Source of the DNA: Prevotella sp. tc2-28
Lineage (GTDB): Bacteria; Bacteroidota; Bacteroidia; Bacteroidales; Bacteroidaceae
Length of the DNA stretch: 50,075 bases
Assembly (NCBI RefSeq): GCF_900107705.1
Contig: NZ_FNRE01000019.1
Location: forward strand, 1-50,075
Direction: 5' to 3'
Positions 41,519-50,059 of the stretch are shown piece by piece. The stretch's first letter is position 1, and each line of letters starts with the position of its first letter. The notes beneath the pieces were generated by a model. It was given only the letters and a program-made list of their open reading frames with translations. It did not search any database and was not told the origin of the DNA. Made by a program: the position numbers and the translations under genes.

Positions 41519-43648
41519 ATGGCAACGACAAAGAAGACTACGGCAGCAACGAAGAAGACTGCCACCCAGAAGGCTCCGGCAAAGAAAGCCCCTGCTAAGA
41601 AGGCTACCGCCAAGAAGACTGTTAAGAAAGTAGAGGAACCCCAGCATATCGGACTGGTTCGCAACGACTCTTGGCTGGAACCCTTTGAGGGAGCCATCCG
41701 CGGTCGTCATGACCATGCGCTATGGAAGATAGGTCAGCTCACCCGCAACGGCAAATCTACATTGTCGCAGTTTGCCTCGGGCCATTTGTATTTCGGACTC
41801 CATAAGCTGGCTAAGGGATGGGTGTTCCGTGAGTGGGCGCCTAATGCCACCGAAATCTATCTGATTGGTGATTTCAACAACTGGCAGGAGAACGAGAAAT
41901 ACAAATGCAAGCGCATTGAGGGAACCGGAAACTGGGAACTGAAACTCTCGGAAAAAGCCCTGAAGCACGGCCAGCTCTATAAGATGAAGGTCAAGTGGAA
42001 CGGTGGCGAGGGAGAACGCATCCCTGCCTGGTGCCGTCGTGTGGTACAGGACGACCAGACCAAGATATTCTCGGCACAGGTATGGAATCCCGAGAAGCCC
42101 TATGTCTGGAAGAAGAAGACCTTCAAGCCCAATAAAGCTCCCCTGTTGATCTATGAGTGCCATGTTGGTATGGGTCAGGATGCCGAGAAGGTAGGTACCT
42201 ACAAGGAGTTTACCGAGAACGTTCTCCCCCGTGTCAAGAATGACGGCTATAATGCCATTCAGGTGATGGCCATCCAGGAGCATCCCTACTACGGATCTTT
42301 CGGCTATCATGTCAGCTCGTTCTTTGCCCCGTCTAGCCGTTTCGGAACACCTGAAGACCTGAAGGAGATGATTGACACGGCTCATAAGATGGGCATAGCC
42401 GTTATCATGGATATCGTACATTCCCATGCTGTGAAGAACGAGGTCGAGGGCTTGGGCAATCTATGTGGCGACCCCAACCAGTTCTTCTATCCGGGTGATC
42501 GTCACGAACATCCCGCCTGGGATTCCCTTTGCTTCGACTACGGCAAGGATGACGTGCTCCACTTCCTGCTCTCTAACTGTAAGTACTGGCTGGAGGAGTT
42601 CCATTTCGACGGTTTCCGCTTCGATGGTGTCACCTCGATGCTTTATTATAGTCACGGACTGGGCGAGGCTTTCGGTGGCTATGGCGATTACTTCAACGGT
42701 CATGAGGACGATAATGCCATCTGCTATCTCACGCTGGCCAACTGCCTGATTCACGAGGTCAACCCACAGGCCATCACCATTGCCGAGGAGGTTAGTGGTA
42801 TGCCCGGACTGGCTGCTAAGTTCGAGGATGGAGGCTATGGCTTCGACTATCGCATGGCCATGAACATTCCCGACTATTGGATCAAGACTATCAAGGAGGT
42901 GCGCGACGAGGATATCAACGTTTGTAGTATCTTCTGGGAGGTCAAGAACCGCCGTCCTGACGAGAAGACCATCTCTTATTGCGAGAGTCACGACCAGGCA
43001 TTGGTAGGCGACAAGACCATTATCTTCCGCCTCATTGATGCCGATATGTATTGGCACTTTGCCAAGAAGGATGTCAACGATATCGCCCAGCGAGGCATTG
43101 CCCTCCACAAGATGATTCGTCTGGTGACCGCCGGCGCTATCAATGGCGGTTATCTGAACTTCATGGGTAATGAGTTCGGACATCCCGAGTGGATTGACTT
43201 CCCGCGCGAAGGCAATGGTTGGTCGTACAAATATGCACGCCGCCAGTGGAACCTGGTAGACAATAAAGACCTTTGCTATCATTGGCTGGGTGATTTCGAC
43301 CGTAAGATGTTGGAGGTCATCAAGTCGCAGAAGAACTTCCAGGCAACCCCCGTTCAGGAGATCTGGCACGACGATGGCGACCAGGTGCTCTGTTATAAGC
43401 GAGGCGACCTCGTCTTCGTCTTCAATTTCTCACCCACGCGCAGCTACACCGACTATGGATTCCTGGTTCCGACGGGTTCCTACGAGGTGGTACTGAACAC
43501 GGATGCCAAAGAGTTTGGTGGCAATGGTTTCGCTGACGACACCGTTACTCATGTCACCAACTACGATCCCCTCTATGTACAGGACCGCAAGGAGTGGCTT
43601 AAACTCTACATTCCAGCCCGTTCTGCTGTTGTTCTGAGAAAGATATGA
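41519..43648 (+). CDS. glgB: 1,4-alpha-glucan branching enzyme, eukaryote type, with Lys/Ala-rich tail
   Basis: This is a 709-residue GH13 enzyme that forms alpha-1,6 branches in glycogen. The CBM48-like domain lies at about residues 80-190 (VFREWAPNATEIYLIGDFNNW). The catalytic barrel has HSHAVKN, the nucleophile Asp in GFRFDGVTSM, the acid/base Glu in IAEEVSG and the third Asp in CESHDQ. The block MGNEFGHPEWIDFPREGNG is like the eukaryotic GBE1 (GH13_8), not Escherichia coli GlgB. Residues 1-38 contain 13 Lys, with APAKKAPAKKATAKK, resembling histone H1 tails. The ATG at 41519 opens this tail. Confidence 0.93.
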   Translation: MATTKKTTAATKKTATQKAPAKKAPAKKATAKKTVKKVEEPQHIGLVRNDSWLEPFEGAIRGRHDHALWKIGQLTRNGKSTLSQFASGHLYFGLHKLAKGWVFREWAPNATEIYLIGDFNNWQENEKYKCKRIEGTGNWELKLSEKALKHGQLYKMKVKWNGGEGERIPAWCRRVVQDDQTKIFSAQVWNPEKPYVWKKKTFKPNKAPLLIYECHVGMGQDAEKVGTYKEFTENVLPRVKNDGYNAIQVMAIQEHPYYGSFGYHVSSFFAPSSRFGTPEDLKEMIDTAHKMGIAVIMDIVHSHAVKNEVEGLGNLCGDPNQFFYPGDRHEHPAWDSLCFDYGKDDVLHFLLSNCKYWLEEFHFDGFRFDGVTSMLYYSHGLGEAFGGYGDYFNGHEDDNAICYLTLANCLIHEVNPQAITIAEEVSGMPGLAAKFEDGGYGFDYRMAMNIPDYWIKTIKEVRDEDINVCSIFWEVKNRRPDEKTISYCESHDQALVGDKTIIFRLIDADMYWHFAKKDVNDIAQRGIALHKMIRLVTAGAINGGYLNFMGNEFGHPEWIDFPREGNGWSYKYARRQWNLVDNKDLCYHWLGDFDRKMLEVIKSQKNFQATPVQEIWHDDGDQVLCYKRGDLVFVFNFSPTRSYTDYGFLVPTGSYEVVLNTDAKEFGGNGFADDTVTHVTNYDPLYVQDRKEWLKLYIPARSAVVLRKI

Positions 43649-44253
43649 TAGTAAATTTCCGCCGTTTGTGGCATTATTCTCTTGCAGTGGCTATGCTGAT
43701 GTTCCTCATCGGCATAGCCATTGATTCTACTGATGTGACAACTTACACCCGTCAGGTTAGAGACTGTATGGCAGAGGGCGACTATGCCGGAGCACTCCGG
43801 ATTGGTGAGCGCTCAGACAAAACCGATCGCCAACTGATGATGCTTCGCATGGAGGCACTCCGTCATGAGCATCTGATGGGCGAACGCTTGTTCGGCTATC
43901 CCATAGTGGGAGAGGGGAAACCGCTGGTCGGCAAGGGAGGCGACTACGAGCTTTGTGCCTATCTGATAGACCGTGACCTGAACCGTTTTGCAGTCACGCT
44001 TCCCAAGTACTATACCGTGAGCCAGCTGTTGCCACGCCACTATCGCGAAGCCCTAGTGCTCTACAACCACCTGCGAGCCAACCCCGTTGTCGTCTATCAT
44101 GATAATGTGATGGACACGGATTTCAAGGACTTGCAGAAACTGCGACGCACTTTTGCTGACAAGAAAGCAGCCCAAGTGGCTATTTCGCGTAATTATGGTG
44201 GCACTTATTGGTATTATTACTACTATTTGAATAATTTTTCGGCAAATAAGTGA
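43645..44253 (+). CDS. DUF6057-like protein with N-terminal membrane segment
   Basis: This is a 202-residue protein whose ATG overlaps the glgB stop codon (ATGA), so the two are coupled. One membrane segment lies at about residues 10-27. The rest has TPR-like helices (CMAEGDYAGALRIGER, LMMLRMEALRHEHL) and the block LPRHYREALVLYNHL, which I associate with DUF6057 in the Bacteroidota. The C-terminus is Tyr-rich. Function is unknown. Confidence 0.65.
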   Translation: MIVNFRRLWHYSLAVAMLMFLIGIAIDSTDVTTYTRQVRDCMAEGDYAGALRIGERSDKTDRQLMMLRMEALRHEHLMGERLFGYPIVGEGKPLVGKGGDYELCAYLIDRDLNRFAVTLPKYYTVSQLLPRHYREALVLYNHLRANPVVVYHDNVMDTDFKDLQKLRRTFADKKAAQVAISRNYGGTYWYYYYYLNNFSANK

Positions 44254-44273
44254 CATTTTACAATTAAAATGTG

Positions 44274-44281
44274 TAATTTTG
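44274..44281 (+). promoter_or_regulatory. -7 element of the dapA operon
   Basis: TAATTTTG, 32 bases before the dapA ATG at 44314. No convincing -33 TTTG. The operon may run through araC, rsbW-like, STAS and coiled-coil genes. Confidence 0.45.
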
Positions 44282-44313
44282 CACCATAAAAGATAAGAAT
44301 TCTTAATTACTAT

Positions 44314-45201
44314 ATGGTACATAATATCTTCAAGGGTTTAGGTATTGCGCTGATAACCCCCTTTCAGGAAGACGGGTCGGTGGACTATAAGGCATTGATC
44401 CGTTTGGTGGAATATCAGCTCGACAATGGTGCTGATTTCTTCTGTATTCTCGCCACAACGGGTGAGACACCTACATTGACAATAGAAGAGAAATCAAAAA
44501 TCAAGAACTTAATCGTTGATTTGGTAGGTGGTCGCGTGCCCATCCTGTTAGGATGCGGAGGCAACAATACGGCTGCTGTGGTTCAGGAGTTACAGACAGG
44601 CGACTTCAAGGGCATCGACGGTGTGCTGAGTGTATGTCCTTATTACAACAAGCCGTCGCAGGAGGGACTCTATCAGCACTTCAAGGCTATTGCTGCGGCT
44701 ACCAAACTGCCCGTCGTGCTTTATAACGTTCCCGGTCGTACTGGTGTCAACCTGAAAGCCGAGACCACGGTGCGCCTGGCTCGCGACTGCCAGAATATCG
44801 TAGCCATCAAGGAAGCCTCAGGCAACTTGGAGCAGGTTGACGAGATTATCAAGAACAAGCCTCAGTCGTTCGACGTCATCTCTGGCGACGATGCGCTGAC
44901 CTTCCCGATGGTTTCTTGCGGAGCCGTGGGTGTCATCAGCGTCATAGGCAATGCACTGCCCCGTGAGTTCTCCAAGATGATACGCCTGCAGATGAAAGGC
45001 GAGTACGATGGTGCCCGTAAGATTCACCACCGCTTCACCGACCTCTTCTCGCTGCTTTTCGTCGACGGCAACCCCGCAGGTGTGAAGGCCATGCTCCACG
45101 AGATGGGATATATCGAGAACGTGCTGCGACTCCCCTTGGTACCTATGCGTATCAAAAACATGCAGCGCATGAGCGAGATACTGAAAGAACTAAAGATATA
45201 G
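44314..45201 (+). CDS. dapA: 4-hydroxy-tetrahydrodipicolinate synthase
   Basis: This is a 295-residue aldolase that condenses pyruvate with aspartate semialdehyde in lysine and diaminopimelate synthesis. Visible are GIALITPFQEDGSVD, the substrate motif ATTGETPTL, the catalytic Tyr in YNVPGRTGVN and the Schiff-base Lys in AIKEASGN. It ends eight bases before an AraC regulator gene on the same strand. Confidence 0.97.
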   Translation: MVHNIFKGLGIALITPFQEDGSVDYKALIRLVEYQLDNGADFFCILATTGETPTLTIEEKSKIKNLIVDLVGGRVPILLGCGGNNTAAVVQELQTGDFKGIDGVLSVCPYYNKPSQEGLYQHFKAIAAATKLPVVLYNVPGRTGVNLKAETTVRLARDCQNIVAIKEASGNLEQVDEIIKNKPQSFDVISGDDALTFPMVSCGAVGVISVIGNALPREFSKMIRLQMKGEYDGARKIHHRFTDLFSLLFVDGNPAGVKAMLHEMGYIENVLRLPLVPMRIKNMQRMSEILKELKI

Positions 45202-45209
45202 TCTGAGCG

Positions 45210-46094
45210 ATGGAAGATGTCAGGGTTATTCATGAGATTACGCCATTGATGGGACGCGACTCCCTCTATATTGCCGACCGCAAGAAGAAGGAGTTCACTT
45301 ATCCCATTCATAATCATGAGGTGTTCGAACTCAATTTCGTGGAGCATGCTGCTGGTGTGCGCCGCATTGTGGGTGACTCTAACGAGGTGATAGGTGACTA
45401 TGACCTGGTGCTTATCACCAGTCCCGACCTGGAACACGTCTGGGAGCAGAATACCTGCACTAGCGAGGATATCCGGGAGGTCACCATCCAGTTTCATGTC
45501 GACCTGAGCGAAGAAGGATTCCTCATGCGAACCCCTTTCCATTCATTGCGGAAGATGATGCTCGAAGCCCGCAAGGGACTCAGTTTCCCGTTGGACGATA
45601 TCATGCGCGTCTATCCGCAGATTGACTCGCTCAGCTCCGTCAAGGATGGCTTCTATGCAGTCATGCAATTCTATTCTATACTTTACGAACTGTCCAAGAG
45701 CACCAAGGCCCGCACGCTGGCCACATCCAGTTTTGCGAAGGTTGAGGTGGAGAGCGACTCACGCCGTGTGTTGAAAGTCAAGAACTATATTGCCAAGAAC
45801 TACCGTGACGAGATACGCCTCTCCACGCTAGCCGACATTGCAGGCATGAGTCCTTCGGCATTCAGCCGTTTCTTCAAGCTGCATACAGGCCGCAACCTCA
45901 GCGAGTACATTATCGAGATGCGACTGGGCTATGCCAGCCGACTGCTAGTCGATACCTCGAAAGGCATTGCCGAGATATGCTACGACTGCGGATTCAACAA
46001 CCTGAGCAACTTCAATCGCATCTTCCGCAAGAAGAAGAATTGCTCGCCGTCCGAGTTCCGCGACAACTACCACAAGACACGCATTGTCGTGTAA
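45210..46094 (+). CDS. AraC-family transcriptional regulator
   Basis: This is a 294-residue regulator. The N-terminal cupin-like sensing domain has FTYPIHNHEVFELNFV, as in sugar-binding AraC proteins, and DYDLVLITSPDLEHVW. The C-terminal AraC DNA-binding domain takes up about residues 185-290, with IRLSTLADIAGMSPSAFSRFF and IAEICYDCGFNNLSNFNRIFRK. It lies between dapA and a partner-switch pair, all within a few bases of each other. Ligand unknown. Confidence 0.93.
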   Translation: MEDVRVIHEITPLMGRDSLYIADRKKKEFTYPIHNHEVFELNFVEHAAGVRRIVGDSNEVIGDYDLVLITSPDLEHVWEQNTCTSEDIREVTIQFHVDLSEEGFLMRTPFHSLRKMMLEARKGLSFPLDDIMRVYPQIDSLSSVKDGFYAVMQFYSILYELSKSTKARTLATSSFAKVEVESDSRRVLKVKNYIAKNYRDEIRLSTLADIAGMSPSAFSRFFKLHTGRNLSEYIIEMRLGYASRLLVDTSKGIAEICYDCGFNNLSNFNRIFRKKKNCSPSEFRDNYHKTRIVV

Positions 46095-46104
46095 TCATAA
46101 TGAC

Positions 46105-46533
46105 ATGATGAGAAAACAACTGAAATTCAAGAACCAAGTAGCCGAGTTGCAACACGTCAACTTGTTCGTCGAGGAAATTTGCGACGAACTGGGACTCGAC
46201 ATGGAACTCCAGATGAACCTGAACCTGGCCTTGGAGGAAGTCGTCAGCAATGTCATTTTCTATGCCTATCCCGAGGGGACAACAGCCGACATCGAACTCC
46301 TTGCCGAATACGACGGCAAAGTGCTCACCCTCGTGCTCAGCGACCAAGGGAAACACTTTGACCCCACGGCAAAAGAAGACCCCGATCCTGATGTCCATCC
46401 CGCAGACCGCGAACTGGGAGGCATGGGCATCTATATCGTCAAGAACATCATGAACGAAGTGACCTACCAGCGTCTCGAGGGCAGAAACCTCCTGACCATG
46501 AAGAAGGAAATTACAGAAACCAGACAATTATAA
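46105..46533 (+). CDS. RsbW-like anti-sigma-type serine kinase (HATPase)
   Basis: This is a 142-residue HATPase_c protein of the RsbW/SpoIIAB type. The N box is LALEEVVSNVIFYAYP, the G1 box is SDQGKHFDP and the G2 box is GGMGIYIVKN. No sensor or dimerisation domain is present. The ATG at 46105 is chosen because the TTG at 46084 lies in the end of the araC gene. The STAS gene follows 11 bases downstream, so the two would form a phosphorylation switch pair. Confidence 0.88.
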   Translation: MMRKQLKFKNQVAELQHVNLFVEEICDELGLDMELQMNLNLALEEVVSNVIFYAYPEGTTADIELLAEYDGKVLTLVLSDQGKHFDPTAKEDPDPDVHPADRELGGMGIYIVKNIMNEVTYQRLEGRNLLTMKKEITETRQL

Positions 46534-46544
46534 AATATACTATT

Positions 46545-46856
46545 ATGACACAGATTATCAAAGAAGATGGCAAGACCATCATTAAGACAGGTGCACGCAT
46601 CGACACCATGAATGCCACACAGTTCGAACAGGACATCCAGCCGGCTTTGGCCGATGGCGGTGTGGAAATCGTCATGGACTGCTCAGACCTTACCTATATG
46701 GCCAGCTCAGGCTTGCGTGTCATCCAGAAAACCATGCGCACCGTGATGCAGCACAAAGGCGAATTCAAAATGATCAACGTGAACCCCGAAATCTACAAGG
46801 TGCTCGCCATGACAGGCTTCACCAAGTTCATGAAGGTAGAAAAGAAAAACGACTAA
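46545..46856 (+). CDS. STAS-domain anti-sigma factor antagonist
   Basis: This is a 103-residue stand-alone STAS protein like SpoIIAA/RsbV. The phosphorylatable Ser is in MDCSDLTYMASSGLRVI, with the preceding Asp and the SSG signature. It would bind and be phosphorylated by the HATPase encoded just upstream. No PP2C phosphatase gene, which usually completes the switch, is nearby. Confidence 0.9.
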   Translation: MTQIIKEDGKTIIKTGARIDTMNATQFEQDIQPALADGGVEIVMDCSDLTYMASSGLRVIQKTMRTVMQHKGEFKMINVNPEIYKVLAMTGFTKFMKVEKKND

Positions 46857-46871
46857 AAAATCTTACCCATT

Positions 46872-47195
46872 ATGGTTTATGCATTTATCATCGTACTCGT
46901 TATAGCCATCGGATTGGCCATCGGACTCTACTTCCAGATGAAAACCAGCCACGCACAGGCCGACGAGCAAGTACAGTTACTCTGTGACTACCAGCGTCGT
47001 GTGGATGAACAACAGAAACTGCTGGATGACTATCGTGCCCTCGAGAAAAACTTCCACAGTGTAGGCGAAGGCTACGAGCAAGCCCTGCTGACATTCGAAC
47101 AGATGGAGGCCGAACTGAAGACCACCAAGGCAGCCAACGAGGCCTTGCAGCAGCGCTGTCAACAATTGGAAGCCCAGCTTGCCGCCAAAGAGTAA
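46872..47195 (+). CDS. small membrane-anchored coiled-coil protein
   Basis: This is a 107-residue protein with one N-terminal membrane segment (residues 3-21, AFIIVLVIAIGLAIGLYF). A continuous coiled coil follows from about residue 29 to the end (DEQVQLLCDYQRRVDEQQKLLDD begins it). I know no family for it. It starts 15 bases after the STAS gene, which suggests a joint role with the partner switch. Confidence 0.7.
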   Translation: MVYAFIIVLVIAIGLAIGLYFQMKTSHAQADEQVQLLCDYQRRVDEQQKLLDDYRALEKNFHSVGEGYEQALLTFEQMEAELKTTKAANEALQQRCQQLEAQLAAKE

Positions 47196-47224
47196 TAGTG
47201 GATAATTACACAAAACAACAAACA

Positions 47225-47256
47225 GCAGGCTCTCGATTTGGGAACCTGCCGTTTTT
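47225..47256 (+). terminator. intrinsic terminator after the partner-switch genes
   Basis: GCAGGCTC (47225-47232) pairs with GAACCTGC (47242-47249), one non-Watson-Crick position, around a nine-base loop. CGTTTTTGTTC follows. It lies 30 bases after the coiled-coil gene and ends the plus-strand run. Confidence 0.8.
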
Positions 47257-47284
47257 GTTCTTTATGTCGGCAGTTGTTTTATAA

Positions 47285-47317
47285 CTGTCATTTGTCATCT
47301 GTCATCATTGTCATCAC
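47285..47317. repeat. TGTCAT-type short repeats at the 3' end of the DUF3987 gene
   Basis: CTGTCATTTGTCATCTGTCATC followed by ATTGTCATCAC has a 7-9 base period. The same motif (CTGTCATTTGTCAACTGTCAAC) is found at 49141-49162, at the 3' end of another gene of the same operon. It is a short dispersed repeat. Confidence 0.6.
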
Positions 47318-48693
47318 TTGATCTTCTTGTATTTGCCGCCTGGCAGGTCTTCAAGGAAACCACGTGTCTTCCACTGTGAGAGCGTGTTCTTAATCTTTTT
47401 CTCGTCATTGCCCTTGCCCTCGGCGGTATATACGCGCACCACTTCTTCAAAGGCAAACACACCCTGCTCGTCGGTGTTAATCTTATCCAAAAGGCTTTGC
47501 GGGCCACGTGTGACCAGTTTGACACTCTCGGTAGCCTCGCGGATATCATCAGCAAAGAGCTTGTATTTGAGGTACAAGTCCATTTGCATCGACCAGCGGC
47601 AATAGTATTCTATCTCGGGTTCCCAGACCATTCCGTTGGCAGCATAGATGAGACAGGCGCGGCGGAAGGCAGCCACCAGACTGCGGTGTGAGAGCGTATC
47701 AAGCACACGGTCCTGGGTCTTCGACGTAAACTCGTCAATCTCCTTTTTTAATTTCTCGGCCATCTTCTGAGCCTGTTTGCACACGATGGTACCAGTGGCT
47801 TTTTTCAGGTTCTCAATGAAGGGACGTATCGACTCGTCATACTTCTTGTCGTGGCTGCCAAAGACGGGTATGGGAGCACCTATCTCCACGGTTGGGATAC
47901 CGCCTAAGACGAGACGCGAGATTGGGCCTTCGCCGTGGATATAGCGGAAGTATTTTTTCAACTTGGGCTCTGTCGTATCTGCTACATAGTTCAGTCGCAG
48001 ACAACCGTCGGCATTGACCGATTGTGCACCTACGCGGTCCTGTCCGAAGTCGTTATCCTCATCGTCCACGAGCTTCATCAGCGAGAACGAGTTCGACCTG
48101 CCTTTCTGTCCTTCCAGCTTATCCCAGTCTTCCAACTCGTTCAGCTTCAGGAAGAGGAAGCCATTCTGCGCATCCTCCATAGCCTGCCCCAGTCTTGGGC
48201 GCGTGATGTCGGGGAACAACCAGCGAATATCCAGATCGTCGGGGCGCTTGGGTTTCTCCTCGTCCTGACGCGTGCGGTTATACTTGTCGTTATACTCCTT
48301 CAGACGGCGGCGGTCACGTTTCGAGGTCTCCTTCACCTCTGCCAGAATGTGCTTGATGGGTAGCGTGATACACTCCTTACCGCCACCTTCCTTGGCCACC
48401 AGCAGACAATTCATGCGGAGCTCACGGGTACGGCCGTCGATATAGACGAAGCTCAAGCCGCGCGGATAGATGGAGTAAGCCACAGGGATGGTCTGTGCCA
48501 CGGTACCCTTCAGCAGGTCGGGAGTCTGCGAGATGCTCGTCTCAACCAACTTGGGCAACTGTGAGGGCAACGGCGGCAGCTGTTCGCTGGCAAACACCTC
48601 GTCCCATGACAGCGGCGTGAATTTCTTAACCTGCTTCTTCGTAGAAGCCTTCTTCTCAATGGCCTTTTTGGCCTTCTTGGTTTCTTTTGTCAT
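47314..48693 (-). CDS. DUF3987-like primase-associated helicase subunit
   Basis: This is a 459-residue protein with a Lys-rich N-terminal 25 residues. The Walker A-like site reads LLVAKEGGGKEC, degenerate as in the DUF3987 proteins of the phylum. Downstream blocks ITRPRLGQAMEDAQNGFLFLKLNELEDW and GAQSVNADGCLRLNYVADTT fit that family. The C-terminal third includes a winged-helix-like segment (KIKNTLSQWKTRGFLEDLPGGKYKKI). In many gut Bacteroidota this part is fused to a VirE_N primase domain; here it is a separate gene, four bases after the PriCT-like gene. Confidence 0.7.
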   Translation of the reverse strand: MTKETKKAKKAIEKKASTKKQVKKFTPLSWDEVFASEQLPPLPSQLPKLVETSISQTPDLLKGTVAQTIPVAYSIYPRGLSFVYIDGRTRELRMNCLLVAKEGGGKECITLPIKHILAEVKETSKRDRRRLKEYNDKYNRTRQDEEKPKRPDDLDIRWLFPDITRPRLGQAMEDAQNGFLFLKLNELEDWDKLEGQKGRSNSFSLMKLVDDEDNDFGQDRVGAQSVNADGCLRLNYVADTTEPKLKKYFRYIHGEGPISRLVLGGIPTVEIGAPIPVFGSHDKKYDESIRPFIENLKKATGTIVCKQAQKMAEKLKKEIDEFTSKTQDRVLDTLSHRSLVAAFRRACLIYAANGMVWEPEIEYYCRWSMQMDLYLKYKLFADDIREATESVKLVTRGPQSLLDKINTDEQGVFAFEEVVRVYTAEGKGNDEKKIKNTLSQWKTRGFLEDLPGGKYKKIK

Positions 48694-48697
48694 ATTC

Positions 48698-49147
48698 CTA
48701 ATAATTAAAGTGATTTTTACGATATTGCTTTGTAATAGCGCTGATGTCCACTCCGGCCTGTCGGGCCATGTGATAGAACGTGGCTATCGAGGTGCGCCCG
48801 TCGGTCTGACGCAGACACTGCTGCCACTTGCGTTCACAGTCCGCCTGACGATACTTCGTGCTGTGGGCACACAACTGATGGTACAGGTCGCGTCCGGCGC
48901 TGCCAAGACCATTGGCAAGGGCAAAGCCCAGACGCACATAGTCATCATACGACTCGGCGATGTTGGCATTACGGACTATCAGTTCACGGGTGACCGCCGT
49001 AGCCAGCGCCAGCTCCTCCGATGGGGAGAGAGGCTGGCTGACTGTAGGTTGCTGACAGGCTGAGGGCGTTGCGCCCTGGGCGTCGGTTGGCTGTTCCAGC
49101 CAAGCCAGAGGGTCGAATGCTAATGCTTCCATCTTTCTTACTGTCAT
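48698..49147 (-). CDS. PriCT-like domain protein
   Basis: This is a 149-residue protein. The N-terminal part is Pro/Gln-rich. The C-terminal part has the primase C-terminal-like helical block NANIAESYDDYVRLGFALANGLGSAGRDLYHQLC followed by KYRQADCERKW and TSIATFYHMARQAGVDI, as in the PriCT domains that follow VirE_N-type primases. It overlaps the upstream gene by four bases (ATGA). Confidence 0.65.
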   Translation of the reverse strand: MTVRKMEALAFDPLAWLEQPTDAQGATPSACQQPTVSQPLSPSEELALATAVTRELIVRNANIAESYDDYVRLGFALANGLGSAGRDLYHQLCAHSTKYRQADCERKWQQCLRQTDGRTSIATFYHMARQAGVDISAITKQYRKNHFNY

Positions 49148-49704
49148 TTGTCAACTGTCAACACCGGATTCACATACACCTCAGGGTCGTAGCAAAGGAA
49201 ACAGGCGCGAGACTCGTTTCTGACCGACGGGTCAGCCTGCTTGGGGCTAAGGCCGTAGAGAGACATCAAGTAGTTCCTGACCGCGTCGAACCATTGGCGG
49301 TGGTTACACCTCGTGAGGTCAATCTCGATGAACCACTTCAGTCCGTCGCCCGAGGGAGAGCGGAATGCCATCAGCGTCTTGAAATGAGGGTCGGCTATCA
49401 GCTTCTGCTTCAGTCCGTCCACATCCTCAACGTGGTCAAGGTCCATACAGAGCACACTCGAATGCCTCACCAGCGAAGCATCAGAACAATAAGAGAACAC
49501 ACCCGCAGGCGTCACATAAGGGAAATTAGAGCCCTTGTACTGGCGGGCAGCCTCATGGTCAGTAATGGTTCTCAGAAGCATTGTCTGAGGTTCCAGTTCC
49601 TTGCTCTTGACGATGGCAGCCACCTCTATCAGACCCAGCGTGGTCAACGGCACCTTGTTCGTAATTGGTCCGTTGAAATACGACATTTCATACATCTTGT
49701 CCAT
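49144..49704 (-). CDS. BT4734/VirE_N-type primase-like N-terminal domain protein
   Basis: This is a 186-residue protein resembling the VirE N-terminal (BT4734-like) domain. It has SSVLCMDLDHVEDVDGL and FRSPSGDGLKWFIEIDLT, with conserved Asp and Gly-Asp-Gly positions, as in a PrimPol-like fold. The C-terminal part has DPSVRNESRACFLCYDPEVYVN. It is one of three adjacent genes that together equal the usual VirE_N-PriCT-DUF3987 protein. Confidence 0.75.
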   Translation of the reverse strand: MDKMYEMSYFNGPITNKVPLTTLGLIEVAAIVKSKELEPQTMLLRTITDHEAARQYKGSNFPYVTPAGVFSYCSDASLVRHSSVLCMDLDHVEDVDGLKQKLIADPHFKTLMAFRSPSGDGLKWFIEIDLTRCNHRQWFDAVRNYLMSLYGLSPKQADPSVRNESRACFLCYDPEVYVNPVLTVDK

Positions 49705-49708
49705 AGCC

Positions 49709-50059
49709 TTACAGTTTAACGTTGTTAATCAGTTCCATAGCCTCACGCAACATGGTTTCCTTCACGTCCAACCCCTCACGCTTAAATATCTTCAGCGTCA
49801 GCTGGTAGGCTCCATCCCTAGTGGCAGAGATACGGCCGTGAGCAGCCTTGAGCAGCAGCGTCGAGTTGGCTCTTATGCGCGGCTTGTTAGGTACATAGTC
49901 GAACGTCGCATTGCGCATCAGCTGCAACTGCCCGTTGGTCTTACTGCCCTGCTCCAGAACGGGGTTGAACTCATCGTCCGGCAGGAACTGAATGTTACTT
50001 ACTCTGTTGTTCTCGTCTGTGGTGACAACAGCAACACCGTTGATAGATAATGTCTCCAT
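49709..50059 (-). CDS. conserved small protein upstream of the primase-like genes
   Basis: This is a 116-residue protein of unknown function. It has the blocks DEFNPVLEQGSKTNGQLQLMRN and RISATRDGAYQLTLKIFKREGLDVKETMLREAMELINNV, with a mixed N-terminal strand region and a C-terminal helix. The gene begins the minus-strand accessory cluster, five bases before the VirE_N gene. Its start lies 16 bases from the right edge, so the promoter region is not in view. Confidence 0.7.
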   Translation of the reverse strand: METLSINGVAVVTTDENNRVSNIQFLPDDEFNPVLEQGSKTNGQLQLMRNATFDYVPNKPRIRANSTLLLKAAHGRISATRDGAYQLTLKIFKREGLDVKETMLREAMELINNVKL

